64,000 nt of DNA from Chryseobacterium sp. 3008163 (GCF_003669035.1 NZ_CP033070.1:1054001-1118000); one strand, 5' to 3'; positions 8,302 through 17,369 are shown, counted from the stretch's first letter. Translations and numbers: made by a program. The notes: generated from the sequence alone by a model not told the origin.

Positions 8302-9744
8302 ATGAGTATTCAGCAGGGCAATATAAAAATTCCGGGAAGTGATGGTGAGGCTTTCAGAGATTCTGTAGGAACAATGGACGATACGGGAAAACGAAAATGG
8401 GTTTTCCCAAGAAAGCCAAAAGGGAAATTTACCAATTACAGAGATTACACAAGTTATGTTTTATTGGCATTATTTTTTGGAATTCCGTTTTTAAAGATTA
8501 ACAACAATCCGTTTCTTCTTATCAATCTTATTGACAGAAAATTCTTCATTATTGGTATGCCTTTTTACCTTCAGGACTTCTTTATTTTAGCTTTAGGAGC
8601 TGTAATTTCAGTGATTTTCGTAATGATTTTCACGGTAGTTTTCGGAAGAATATTTTGTGGATGGCTGTGTCCTCAAACTATTTTCATGGAAATGGTTTTC
8701 CGTAAAATTGAATACTTGATTGAAGGCGACCGAAACAAACAAATGAAGCTCGACAGACAAAGTTGGGATTCTGAAAAGATCCAAAAAAGAGTTTTAAAAT
8801 GGTCTGTTTTCTTTATGATTTCACTGGTCATTTCACATTTCATGTTTATGTATATCATCGGATATGAAAATATGTTCAGAATTATTGCAGAAGGCCCCTT
8901 AGAACATCCTTTACATTTCACATCAATGTTGTCGTTCTCATTGGTTTTCTATTTCGTTTTTGCATGGCTTCGTGAGCAGGTCTGCACATTGGTTTGTCCG
9001 TACGGACGACTTCAGGGTGTATTGATCGATAAACAAACCATCAATGTCTATTACGATACTAAAAGAGGAGAAAACCGGGCAAAATGGAGAAACGGAGAAG
9101 ACAGAAAGACCTCTTCAAAAGGCGACTGTATCGACTGCGGACAATGTGTAGTGGTTTGCCCTACAGGAATTGACATTAGAAATGGTCAGCAATTAGAATG
9201 CATCAATTGTACAGCCTGCATCGACGCTTGTGATGAAGTAATGACAAAAGTAGGTTTGCCAACCGGATTGGTTCGTTATGCCACAGAAGCAGAAATTGAA
9301 AGCGGAAAAAAAACTGGGATAACTTCCAGGATGATTGTGACAACAGTTTTTCTGGGATTACTTATCGGTCTTCTAGGATTTTTGATTTACGACCGAGGTT
9401 CTATGGAAGCTAAATTTATCAAACCTGCAGGATCAACATTTTTTGTGCGGGACGGAAAAATCATCAACAATTTCACGTATACATTTCTGAATAAAACCAA
9501 TGAGAAGAAAGTAGTTTCAATAAAAGTACTTTATCCCGATAATGCCGAAGTTATTTCTTCAGGTTCAAGCAAAATTATATTGAAAGGCGATGAAATTCTG
9601 AAAGGTTCTATTAGTATTTCTTTCCCTGAAAAAGACGTCAAATTTTCTAAACAAAACATTACCATCGCTGTAGTAGACGATAAAGGAGAGATTTTAGATA
9701 CTTTCGAAACGACATTTGAAGGACCGTTTAAACTTTTATTATAA
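8302..9744 (+). CDS. ccoG: Cytochrome c oxidase accessory protein CcoG (FixG/RdxA)
   Basis: 480 residues, integral-membrane protein with two [4Fe-4S] clusters that supports copper handling and assembly of cbb3-type oxidase. Hydrophobic segments lie near 50-66, 88-115, 165-188, 205-222 and 340-360. There are Cys pairs CGWLCP (119-124) and CTLVCP (228-233). Two ferredoxin motifs follow, with Cys at 276/279/282/286 and 300/303/306/310. An immunoglobulin-like C-terminal domain (about 375-480) faces the periplasm. Family members are normally next to the cco oxidase genes. Here the gene is isolated between a lipoprotein gene and an AraC gene, so the oxidase must lie elsewhere. Confidence 0.93.
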   Translation: MSIQQGNIKIPGSDGEAFRDSVGTMDDTGKRKWVFPRKPKGKFTNYRDYTSYVLLALFFGIPFLKINNNPFLLINLIDRKFFIIGMPFYLQDFFILALGAVISVIFVMIFTVVFGRIFCGWLCPQTIFMEMVFRKIEYLIEGDRNKQMKLDRQSWDSEKIQKRVLKWSVFFMISLVISHFMFMYIIGYENMFRIIAEGPLEHPLHFTSMLSFSLVFYFVFAWLREQVCTLVCPYGRLQGVLIDKQTINVYYDTKRGENRAKWRNGEDRKTSSKGDCIDCGQCVVVCPTGIDIRNGQQLECINCTACIDACDEVMTKVGLPTGLVRYATEAEIESGKKTGITSRMIVTTVFLGLLIGLLGFLIYDRGSMEAKFIKPAGSTFFVRDGKIINNFTYTFLNKTNEKKVVSIKVLYPDNAEVISSGSSKIILKGDEILKGSISISFPEKDVKFSKQNITIAVVDDKGEILDTFETTFEGPFKLLL

Positions 9745-9747
9745 AGC

Positions 9748-10626
9748 TTAATTTTTATGATTTTTAACGAATTGGGAAGGGGTAATTCCTGCATTTTTGC
9801 GAAACACTCTTGCGAAATAAGAATACTCTTCGTAACCTAATCTGAAAGCGATTTCCACCAAACTTTCATCAAGATAAATGAGCATTCTTTTGGCTTCTAA
9901 AATTACTCTTTCAGTAATAATCTCTGAAGCAGTTTTTTGCATGACGGTCTGCGTAATTCTGTTGAGATGTTTCGGAGAAATATTCATCATGGAAGCATAA
10001 TAAGAAATAGATTTTTGTGAAACGAAAAACTCTTCCAATAAACTTTCAAAATCCTGGTAATGTTTAAAATAAGATATACCGGCAGCAGAAATTTCATGAT
10101 CATTTTTAGAAAAATCTCTCACCGAATGAATATAAATTTGGGTAATCAACGAAAGAATGAAGCTATGTTTCATCACATTTTTAGACAAATGCTCGTTTTC
10201 AATTGCTTTAAAAAGATGAATCATGCCCTCCAATTCTTCTGATTGAATCTGAAGTTTTCTCGGAAAGCTTGGAGAATTGAAAAATGGAAAGTTTTTCAGT
10301 TTTTGATTCACATAATGCATCTCGTAATAAGGCTGAGAAAAAAAGAAAATATAACCGTCAGTATCCGCAGAAAGTTCCCAGCTGTGAACTTGCCCCGGAG
10401 AAAGAAAAAATAAACTCCCTTCAGAAACATCATATTTTTGGAAATCTATTTCGTGAATTCCCTGTCCTTTGGTAAAAATAACTGTGACATAGAAATCATG
10501 ACGATGCGGCTTCTCAATATGCTTGTGACTCGAAACCAGGTGATTTTTTAAAGTATTAAAATAAAAATCCGGAGCGTTTTTCTCTGACTGAAAAAGATTG
10601 ATATGCAATACCGAGATAGAATTCAT
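9748..10626 (-). CDS. AraC-family transcriptional regulator
   Basis: About 292 residues from the ATG at 10626. The longer frame to 10677 would start upstream of the -7 box at 10654-10661, so the shorter start is chosen. There is an N-terminal cupin-like sensing domain (HRHDFYVTVIFTKGQGIHEIDF, LFFLSPGQVHSW) and a C-terminal double helix-turn-helix (MNISPKHLNRITQTVM; LVEIAFRLGYEEYSYFARVFRKNAGITPSQF). This is the usual layout for a ligand-responsive activator. The ligand is unknown. It ends 3 bp from the ccoG stop on the other strand with no visible terminator between. Confidence 0.87.
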   Translation of the reverse strand: MNSISVLHINLFQSEKNAPDFYFNTLKNHLVSSHKHIEKPHRHDFYVTVIFTKGQGIHEIDFQKYDVSEGSLFFLSPGQVHSWELSADTDGYIFFFSQPYYEMHYVNQKLKNFPFFNSPSFPRKLQIQSEELEGMIHLFKAIENEHLSKNVMKHSFILSLITQIYIHSVRDFSKNDHEISAAGISYFKHYQDFESLLEEFFVSQKSISYYASMMNISPKHLNRITQTVMQKTASEIITERVILEAKRMLIYLDESLVEIAFRLGYEEYSYFARVFRKNAGITPSQFVKNHKN

Positions 10627-10653
10627 CCTGATTTTATTAAGTGTGAAAGAACA

Positions 10654-10661
10654 CAAAAATA
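10654..10661 (-). promoter_or_regulatory. -7 promoter box of the AraC gene
   Basis: TATTTTTG on the minus strand, 27 bp upstream of the ATG at 10626. It lies inside the longer reading frame, supporting the shorter start. Confidence 0.5.
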
Positions 10662-10715
10662 CATTTAACCTGAACATTTTACAACGTGTATTTGTACCCG
10701 AGCTTAAAAAATATT

Positions 10716-10723
10716 TATCTTTG
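10716..10723 (+). promoter_or_regulatory. -7 promoter box of the MerR gene
   Basis: TATCTTTG, 20 bp before the ATG at 10744. Confidence 0.6.
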
Positions 10724-10743
10724 AATTTTCAGGATCATCTACA

Positions 10744-11088
10744 ATGAAGACAAATTTACCCGACAAACTGTATTATTCGATAGGAGAAGTTGCTAAGGCA
10801 TTCGACGTAAACGCTTCATTGATAAGATATTGGGAACAGGAATTCCCTATTATCAAACCAAAAAAAAACAAGAAAGGAAACCGATATTTCACTCCGGAAG
10901 ACATCAAAAACCTGAAAATCATCTATCACTTGGTGAAAGAAAAAGGTTACACTCTTGACGGAGCAAGAATTGCACTTACCACCAACTCAAAAATCTCTGA
11001 AACGGTTACTTTAATCGACCGACTGGAATTTGTAAAGGCTGAATTGCTGAAACTGAAAGATTCATTGGTAGAAAAAGATTCTGAATAA
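10744..11088 (+). CDS. MerR-family transcriptional regulator
   Basis: 114 residues. Winged-helix MerR DNA-binding domain at residues 9-80: YYSIGEVAKAFDVNASLIRYWE (HTH plus the RYWE signature), then KKNKKGNRYFTPEDI (wing) and a dimerisation helix rich in Leu/Lys to the end. There is no extra effector domain or Cys cluster, so a metal-sensing role is not suggested. A 56-codon membrane-protein gene follows 14 bp later. After that comes a decayed copy of the MerR C-terminal coding sequence (11303-11398), a sign of local duplication. Confidence 0.88.
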   Translation: MKTNLPDKLYYSIGEVAKAFDVNASLIRYWEQEFPIIKPKKNKKGNRYFTPEDIKNLKIIYHLVKEKGYTLDGARIALTTNSKISETVTLIDRLEFVKAELLKLKDSLVEKDSE

Positions 11089-11102
11089 AAATATAATTCC
11101 GA

Positions 11103-11273
11103 ATGATCAAAATAAAAAACCTGAAGTACTTAAAGATAATAGCCAGTATCTCCTTATTTCTAGTAATTATGGGTGCGATTTTTAATGTGAATACCTACCT
11201 AATGAGTGCGGCGATTGGAATTTTTGTCGGTTCGCTTGTACAAATTTTCATTCACGGAAAAAGAACTTTTTAA
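11103..11273 (+). CDS. Small two-helix membrane protein
   Basis: 56 codons starting 14 bp after the MerR stop. Residues 9-28 (YLKIIASISLFLVIMGAIF) and 33-50 (LMSAAIGIFVGSLVQIFI) form two transmembrane helices separated by a short NVNTY loop, with a basic tail (HGKRTF). Coding support comes from length, composition and position downstream of MerR in the same direction, not from a recognised family. It probably shares the MerR promoter. Function unknown. Confidence 0.6.
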   Translation: MIKIKNLKYLKIIASISLFLVIMGAIFNVNTYLMSAAIGIFVGSLVQIFIHGKRTF

Positions 11274-11302
11274 ATTTATTTTTTTCTTATTCTACACTCA
11301 CA

Positions 11303-11398
11303 ACCTATTCTAAAATTTCTGAAATTAGAACTTTAATTGACCGATTAAAATTTCCAAAAGCTGAATTGCTTAGACTGAAAGATTCTTTGGTAGAATAA
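11303..11398 (+). pseudogene. Decayed duplicate of the MerR C-terminal coding end
   Basis: Read in frame, this tract encodes a peptide ending in stop at 11396-11398. It aligns without gaps to the last third of the MerR protein: TLIDRL, then KAELL and LKDSLVE are all shared. The downstream bases (AAGATTCAGAG) still resemble the MerR terminus, although a stop now falls earlier. There is no start codon, so this is a relic of a tandem duplication that included or flanked the small membrane-protein gene. The rest of 11274-11616 holds no other gene that I can support. Confidence 0.75.
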
Positions 11399-11616
11399 GA
11401 TTCAGAGTACATTCAACTTAATCCCAATACCAAGTTTGCACCACAATCAACTTATAACCAAACATTTGTTTTAAAATATTTTTTATTCTCATTAAGTTTT
11501 GAATTAAATTAATTCATAACTTTATTCTGTGACATTTCACTTTTGACCCCATTTTTACAATCGGTAGAAATGCTCAAATGATTTGCACCTCACCAAATAA
11601 AACATAAAATAAACGG

Positions 11617-12924
11617 ATGAAAAAAAATTACTACCAGCAGATGGCATTTCTTGGAATGCTCTTACTCACGCTACTTGCCTTTCAAAAATATACCGAAAAA
11701 TCTGATGAACCTTTTCCTGAAGTCACCTTTATTTCTGAAAGCTTACCCGTAGAATCCCTTTCTGAGTTCGATCCGAATGATTTAGACGAAAACCAATGGC
11801 AAAAACTTGGATTTTCTGAAAAACAAACCGCTACGATTTTAAAATACAAGAAAATTGTTGGAGGAAAATTTCTTTCTAAAGAGCAATTCAAAAAATGCTA
11901 TGCGATTTCTGAAGAAAAATTTTCGCAGCTTAGTTCTTTTATTTTGTTGCCTGAAACCAATTTGGAAGCAAAATCTGGAAATTCTGGATTTAAAAATTAT
12001 GAAAAGAAAACTTTAAACATTACAAGGAAATTTAATCCGGATCAGCTTTCACAAACTGATTGGGAAAATATGGGTTTTTCAGAAAGACAATCTGCTGCTA
12101 TTTTAAAATATAAAAGTTATTTGGGTGGAAGTTTTGTGAGCAAAGAAAAGTTTAAAGAGTGTTTTATCATCAACGAAGAAAATTATGCTAAACTTGAGCC
12201 TTACTTAATTCTTCCTGCAAAAACTCCGGCTAATTTTGATGTTTATGCAGGAAAATCTAATTCATTCAAATCTAAAACTCCACAAACTTCTTTTGATCCG
12301 AATACGTTGGATGTGAACGGTTGGATGGCACTAGGATTTTCTGAAAAACAAGCCAATGTGATTGTAAATTACCGTGATCGAAATTTGAAAGGAAGCTTTA
12401 AAACTTTAGATGATATTAAAAATTGCTTTGTCATTTCAGCAGAAAAGTTTGAAGAATTAAAACCTTTCATCAAATTAAATTCTTCAACAATGGTGAAAAA
12501 TTCCGATGATAAAAAGCCAGAATTTAAGCAGGAAAAAACTAATTTCTCAAAAACAGATATGAATTCTGTTACATTCAAACAGCTATTAGAATTTGGCTTG
12601 GACGAAAAAAGTGCCGGTTCAATGATTGGTTTTAGAAAAAAGCTGGGCGGCTTTATGACGAAAGAACAGATTTTAGAAACCTATAATATCGACAAAGAAT
12701 TGGTTCAGAAATTATTAAGCATTGCATCGCTCGATAACTCAAAAGTTGAAAGACATACTTTGGTCGACGCTCCTGAAGACTGGCTGAAAAATCATCCTTA
12801 TTTTAAATATTCGGCAGATAAAATTATATTTTACAGAGTAAGCAATCCTGACGACAAAAAGATTTGGAAATTCTTGAAAACCAAACCAGAGTATGAAGCG
12901 AAAATGAGATTGTATTTGAAGTAA
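11617..12924 (+). CDS. Helix-hairpin-helix repeat protein, membrane anchored
   Basis: 435 residues. One N-terminal hydrophobic segment (MAFLGMLLLTLLAF, residues 9-22) is followed by at least four HhH units of the form FDPNxLDxxxWxxLGFSExQxxxILxYK...GGxFxSKExFKxCYxIS. They begin near residues 51, 146, 228 and 315. HhH motifs bind DNA backbone without sequence preference, and ComEA-like proteins use them in DNA uptake. An anchored, periplasm-facing DNA-binding role is inferred only. It is common in flavobacteria as an uncharacterised HhH protein. Monocistronic. Confidence 0.8.
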   Translation: MKKNYYQQMAFLGMLLLTLLAFQKYTEKSDEPFPEVTFISESLPVESLSEFDPNDLDENQWQKLGFSEKQTATILKYKKIVGGKFLSKEQFKKCYAISEEKFSQLSSFILLPETNLEAKSGNSGFKNYEKKTLNITRKFNPDQLSQTDWENMGFSERQSAAILKYKSYLGGSFVSKEKFKECFIINEENYAKLEPYLILPAKTPANFDVYAGKSNSFKSKTPQTSFDPNTLDVNGWMALGFSEKQANVIVNYRDRNLKGSFKTLDDIKNCFVISAEKFEELKPFIKLNSSTMVKNSDDKKPEFKQEKTNFSKTDMNSVTFKQLLEFGLDEKSAGSMIGFRKKLGGFMTKEQILETYNIDKELVQKLLSIASLDNSKVERHTLVDAPEDWLKNHPYFKYSADKIIFYRVSNPDDKKIWKFLKTKPEYEAKMRLYLK

Positions 12925-12960
12925 TTATTGAAATTCAATGACTAGATTATCATGCGTTTT

Positions 12961-13011
12961 GTCATTCCGGAGGAATCTCAACTGTAATAAACTAGAGTCC
13001 TTAGAAAGGAC
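12961..13011. repeat. Partial dispersed repeat (GTCATTCC... type)
   Basis: Starts GTCATTCCGGAGGAATCTCA and contains the hairpin GTCCTT-AGA-AAGGAC at 12997-13011. Related tracts occur at 15561-15633, near 25924 and at 60026-60076. Confidence 0.55.
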
Positions 13012-13033
13012 AAACGGTATATTAATCAATCGA

Positions 13034-15159
13034 TTATGAATTCAAATGAATTATAAATTCAGGAGACAATGAAATTATGCCTTCGCTTAAACTTTCCGGA
13101 TGCGTTGTAAAACCTTTTAACTTTGACGTTTTTCCCTTTAATACTAAATCCATCAGCTGCTTATCAGAAAGCTTTTTGCCAAAAATATCGAATGAAACTT
13201 TGAAGCCGCAGTTTTTAAAATCGGAACATCCGACTGCGGTTTTTCCTTTCATCAGATTGTGCGATTTGCATTTCGGGCATTTTGTTTCTTCCCAAGACTG
13301 TAATTCTTTTTTTACGGCTGGCTCACGTTTTTTCTTTTCTTTGACTTCTTCTTTTTCTTCGTGTAAAGTGAAGACTTTAGCTTTTCCGTCAACAACTTTT
13401 TTGGTCAGCTCCCTGATCATCTGAATCAACTCGTCTTTGAACTGATTGGCTTCATATTCACCACTCTCGATCTTACGAAGTTTCAGTTCCCACTCCCCTG
13501 TTAACTCAGGACTTTTCAGCAGCTCATCTTCGATCGTGTCGATTAACTGAATTCCTGTAGAAGTTGCGACCAAATTTTTCTTTTTCCTTTCTATATATTT
13601 TCTTTTGAAAAGCGTTTCGATAATGTTAGCACGGGTTGAAGGTCTTCCTATTCCGTTATTTTTCAACATTTCACGAAGTTCTTCGTCATCGACCTGTTTT
13701 CCTGCAGTTTCCATGGCACGAAGTAAAGTTGCTTCGGTGTACGCTTTTGGTGGAGAGGTTTTTCCCTGATGAATCATCGGTTCGTGCGGTCCGGTTTCCC
13801 CCACTTTAAATTCAGGAATGGTCTGTTCTTCGTCCTTATCTTTTTCTTTATCGGTAGGTTCCTCTTTGACATCTTTTGCATAAACTGCTCTCCAACCCGG
13901 CTCAAGAATCTGTCTTCCGCTTGTTTTAAACGGAATCGTTCCTACCTGAGCTTCCACCAAGGTATTTGAAATTTTACATTCAGGATAAAAGACGGCGATA
14001 AAACGCTTAGCGATTAAATCATAAATGAGTTTTTCTTCTCTGCTTAAATTCTGTGTCGGCGGAATTTCAGTCGGAATAATTGCATGGTGATCGGTTACTT
14101 TCGCATCATCAAACACGGCTTTCGATTTTGGAATAGGCTGTTCCAGCAATGGCGAAATCAAATCTTTGTAAATAACCATGCTTTGAAGAATTCCTCCGAT
14201 CTTTGGGTATAGACTTTCGGATAGATACGTTGTATCAACACGCGGGTACGTGACGTGCTTTTTCTCGTAAAGACTCTGAATATATTTTAAAGTACTGTCT
14301 GCAGAATAACCAAACTTTTTATTGGCCTCCACCTGAAGTCCGGTCAAGTCAAACAATCTTGGATTTTTTCTTTTCCTTCTTTAATTTCAAATGAAACAAT
14401 CTCAAAAGGATTAACCTTTAAATATTCTAAACCTTTTTCGGCTCGGTCTAATGTTTTTAAACGGTCGATTGCCGCATTGAAAATAACATCACGGTATTTG
14501 GTTTTAAGTTCCCAATATTCTTCGGTGGAGAATGCATCAATTTCTTTCTGACGCTGAACGAGCATTGCTAAAGTCGGAGTCTGTACTCTTCCGATGGATA
14601 AAACTGCTTTATTTCCTCCAAATTTCTTGGTAAAAAGTCTTGTGGCATTGATTCCCAACAACCAGTCTCCTATCGCTCTTGCATTTCCTGCGAGGTAGAG
14701 ATTTTTGTAATCTTCGGCTGGTTTTAATTTTTGAAAACCTTCTTTAATTGCTTCTTCCGTCAAGGATGAAATCCACAAACGCTGTACGGGTTTGTCGCAT
14801 TTTGCTTTCTGCAAAACCCAACGCTGAATGAGTTCTCCCTCCTGCCCGGCATCCCCGCAATTGATGACCTCATCACATTCGGCGACTAATCTTTCGATGA
14901 CTTTAAACTGATTTTCAACCCCTTGATTCGGAATTAATTTTATTCCGAAATTGGTGGGAATAATCGGCAGCAAAAACAAATTCCAAGATTTGTATTGCGG
15001 ACCGTAATCGTGAGGTTCTTTGAGGGTACAGAGATGTCCGAAAGTCCATGTCACGCAATAGCCGTTTCCTTCCATATAGCCTTGTTTAGGCATGGTTGCG
15101 CCCAATACTTTGGCAATATCTCTGGCAACGCTGGGTTTTTCGGCAATACAAAGTTTCAT
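13034..15159 (-). CDS. topB: DNA topoisomerase III (type IA), one-base frameshift
   Basis: Single-strand-passing type IA topoisomerase, about 708 residues when read across the break. N-terminal Toprim starts MKLCIAEKPSVARDIAKVLG, with the acidic NCGDAGQEGELIQ. The central part has SIGRVQTPTLAMLVQRQ. The active-site region reads VTYPRVDTTYLSE (catalytic Tyr), followed by GIGRPSTRANIIETL. A C-terminal Cys4 motif (CPKC...CSDFKNC) is zinc-finger-like. The frame breaks at the T6 run 14364-14369. One added base restores EKNPRLFDLTGLQ and makes the total length divisible by three. This is likely a sequencing deletion. If real, the protein would stop before its catalytic Tyr. Confidence 0.9.
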
Positions 15160-15250
15160 GAATATTCGGAATTATTGAAAGGGTTGCAAAAATCGGGAAT
15201 TTTTTTGGATTTATAGATTGGGATTTTAGAAAAGATTGTATAGTATTTTC

Positions 15251-15460
15251 TCAGCAGGTTCTAATATTATCATTTACATCACAAACTTTATGAGATACAC
15301 CACTTATTTTATCAGTCACATCGCTAATATTATAGTTACAGCTGTCTACATTATCATTTATACTTGTAGTTTTATAAGAGCAGTTACTTATATTATTGAT
15401 AATAACGGTTAATTTATCATTTATACTGTGTATTATATTGTAGTGATTGGCTACTTTATA
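15251..15460 (-). repeat. Degenerate 21-bp tandem repeat encoding heptads (relic)
   Basis: Nine to ten imperfect copies of a 21-bp unit (core TATTATCATTTA on the + strand). On the minus strand this gives an open stretch of 69 codons with 7-residue periodicity, e.g. YNISDVT, DKISGVS, HKVCDVN. It is bounded by stop codons (TAG before 15460, TGA at 15251-15253) and has no ATG. It looks like the remains of a coiled-coil gene or a neutral expansion. The flanks of the 15160-15699 gap hold only this tract, the palindromic repeat and a terminator. Confidence 0.6.
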
Positions 15461-15560
15461 CTACCCGGCGAGAGTTTTATGAGAGAAGTTAAGAATTTTA
15501 TAATGGCTTTTCAATATAACCACCCTATAATATTTCGTTAAAATTTAAATTAAAATATTG

Positions 15561-15633
15561 GTCATTCTGACGAAGAAGAATCTCAACAATAAAAAAAAGA
15601 TTCTTCACTCCATTTCATTTCGTTCAGAATGAC
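15561..15633. repeat. Palindromic dispersed element (MITE-like)
   Basis: Outer arms GTCATTCTGACGAA and TTCGTTCAGAATGAC pair with one bulge. An inner AGAATCT/AGATTCT pair encloses an A-rich loop. Same family of ends as the tracts at 12961 and 60026. Confidence 0.65.
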
Positions 15634-15651
15634 ATTTAATCATAAGGCAAA

Positions 15652-15675
15652 AACGTCCGAATTTCTGCAGACGTT
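15652..15675 (-). terminator. Terminator of the DUF2652 gene
   Basis: AACGTC/GACGTT stem. On the minus strand it is followed by TTTTTGCC, 25 bp after the stop codon. Confidence 0.55.
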
Positions 15676-15699
15676 AACAATAGAATTAATAATAAATTG

Positions 15700-16254
15700 C
15701 TAATCTATACTTCCAAAATATTGAATCGCTCCAACTTCCGACACATGCATTGCTTCTTTATTTGAATCAGCTTCGTCGTTCTGCGAATTCTCCAAAAAAG
15801 AATGACTGTACAAAGCATAAGAAGGTTGCTCAGCCAAATCATTTTTCAGCATTTGATGAGCTTCTACAACGGGCTTACCGTATAGTTTTTTGAAACTTCC
15901 GATGTTGTATTGCGAAAACCTGCCGTAATGAACGATAAATTTTAATGATAATTCGATGTTGGTATTCAACATTTCGCTCAGTTCCAGAATTTTCATGTTG
16001 AAAGCATTTCTCATATTTCGAAGCATCTTTGAAACTTTTTGGTAGGAAGGTTTTTGATCGTATTTATAGAACAAAATCGCATCGCCCTCAATTTCAGAAA
16101 TATCAAAATATTGATTGTTTACATCAATCAAAATAGAAAGTAGTTGTCTTACAATATATTCTCCGGTATAAAGTTTTGTATTGAACACAAATTCAGTGAA
16201 TCCACTGAAATCGGGAATCAGAATAATTCCGTTTTGAATGTTTGTATTCTTCAT
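15700..16254 (-). CDS. DUF2652 protein (class III nucleotidyl cyclase-like fold)
   Basis: About 184 residues from the ATG at 16254. The frame is open to 16263, with a second ATG three codons earlier. GIILIPDFSGFTEFV followed by EIEGDAILFYKY matches the two metal-binding segments of the adenylate/guanylate cyclase homology domain (D...F...E.DA). Substrate-specifying residues of true cyclases cannot be verified by eye, so catalytic activity is uncertain. Cytosolic, no membrane segment. The gene is followed by its own terminator, with the metallophosphatase gene upstream in the same direction. Confidence 0.75.
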   Translation of the reverse strand: MKNTNIQNGIILIPDFSGFTEFVFNTKLYTGEYIVRQLLSILIDVNNQYFDISEIEGDAILFYKYDQKPSYQKVSKMLRNMRNAFNMKILELSEMLNTNIELSLKFIVHYGRFSQYNIGSFKKLYGKPVVEAHQMLKNDLAEQPSYALYSHSFLENSQNDEADSNKEAMHVSEVGAIQYFGSID

Positions 16255-16353
16255 AATTTCCACGGTTTAAAACCTTTGCTGAAAGAGACGAAGATGGGAG
16301 GTTTTTACTTTATAGGAATTGAAAAATGATGTACATTTTTTAAAACTAAAAAA

Positions 16354-17100
16354 TTAAATTTCAATAATCAACTCTTTCTCATAGCCATTATATTTTTCAG
16401 TAACATAGCCGTGAGGATTGCAGATAATTTCTGTGTTGCCAATTTTATATCTTGTAGGCGTATGAATGTGCCCGTGAACCCAATACAACGGCTGATATTC
16501 TTCAATAAAGTTTTCAAGATTGGAAGCATACGCTGAAGTGACCGGATCATTTTTAAAATGTTCAGGAACAGATTGTAAACTTGGTGCATGATGCGTAACG
16601 ACAATATTTTTCATTTCTTTTGAATTTTCCAGACTTTCCTTGAGCCAATGCCTTGAAAATTGATGAATTTTGAAAGTATCAATACTGCGCATTTTAGAAT
16701 AAGAAGGATCGCGTCTGATTAATTTATAATCATTCATCTGAGTTTGGCAAAGACTTCCATAAGCCATCGGACTTCCAAATAACGAAAAATCTGTCCACAA
16801 AGTTGCTCCGTGAAATCTTACATCTTCAATATTTACAAAAGAATCTTCCAGAACAAATACATTGGAATTTTTTGCAGCTTCTTTTATTTTGTTTAAAGTT
16901 TTCGGATAAGAACCTTTGTAATATTCATGATTTCCAAGAACGTAAATGACGGGCTTGTCAAAAATTTTAGTTTTAATCCATTCAATTCCTTTCGTTCCCA
17001 AATTGATGTCTCCTGCCAACACAACAACATCTGCGTTATCAAAAGATAAATCAGTTGAACCAAATTCCTGATGCAAGTCGCTGATGATTTGAATTTTCAT
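16354..17100 (-). CDS. Calcineurin-like metallophosphoesterase
   Basis: 248 residues. The dinuclear-metal motifs appear in order: ISDLHQEF (D-x-H), VVLAGDINLG (G-D), VLGNHEYY (G-N-H-E), VVTHHAPS (H) and WVHGHIHTPT (G-H-x-H). A cytosolic phosphoesterase of unknown substrate; the family includes nucleases, cyclic-nucleotide phosphodiesterases and protein phosphatases. The gene is divergent from the methionine unit, separated by 97 bp that includes an 8-bp palindrome. Confidence 0.87.
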   Translation of the reverse strand: MKIQIISDLHQEFGSTDLSFDNADVVVLAGDINLGTKGIEWIKTKIFDKPVIYVLGNHEYYKGSYPKTLNKIKEAAKNSNVFVLEDSFVNIEDVRFHGATLWTDFSLFGSPMAYGSLCQTQMNDYKLIRRDPSYSKMRSIDTFKIHQFSRHWLKESLENSKEMKNIVVTHHAPSLQSVPEHFKNDPVTSAYASNLENFIEEYQPLYWVHGHIHTPTRYKIGNTEIICNPHGYVTEKYNGYEKELIIEI

Positions 17101-17197
17101 GTTTTAAAAATAGTTTAATTTAAATAAAACTGAAATATCAACTTAATTAAAAAAATAAAACTCTAAAAATCAAAAGGTTAATTATAAACAATCAAAA

Positions 17198-17218
17198 AGT
17201 CTACTAAAAAAGTAGACT
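17198..17218. promoter_or_regulatory. Perfect palindrome, candidate operator
   Basis: AGTCTACT-AAAAA-AGTAGACT, 8-bp arms and 5-bp spacer. It occupies the region where the -33 element of the downstream promoter (box at 17236) would lie, which suits a repressor or a replacement activator site. Confidence 0.5.
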
Positions 17219-17235
17219 AATAAAAATATATGTTT

Positions 17236-17243
17236 TATATTTG
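17236..17243 (+). promoter_or_regulatory. -7 promoter box of the methionine unit
   Basis: TATATTTG. Transcription would begin near 17250, 15 bp before the leader peptide ATG. No good -33 TTTG is visible. Confidence 0.65.
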
Positions 17244-17264
17244 CACCCGTAATCAGGTTTGGAA

Positions 17265-17369
17265 ATGAAAATGAAAACAACATTCAGATACAATACAATG
17301 AAAATGATCAACATCAATGATATGATGATGCAATGCTGTATGCCTTTATATGTGAATTTTAGTGGATGA
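17265..17369 (+). CDS. Methionine/cysteine-rich leader peptide
   Basis: 34-codon frame just after the promoter, with 8 Met and 2 Cys. Regulatory codons cluster late: residues 20-26 read MMMQCCM (17322-17342), followed by PLYVNFSG and stop. It lies directly before an attenuator hairpin and the EamA-metNIQ genes. This is the classical arrangement of translation-coupled attenuation, in which scarcity of charged Met-tRNA or Cys-tRNA stalls the ribosome. The composition is far from that expected of random frame in this AT-rich DNA. No named family is claimed. Confidence 0.75.
   Translation: MKMKTTFRYNTMKMININDMMMQCCMPLYVNFSG

Noticed and set aside
14344..14369. Programmed ribosomal frameshift in topB
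   Set aside because: No slippery heptamer with a downstream structure is evident. Five other genes show the same single-base loss, making an artefact likelier.
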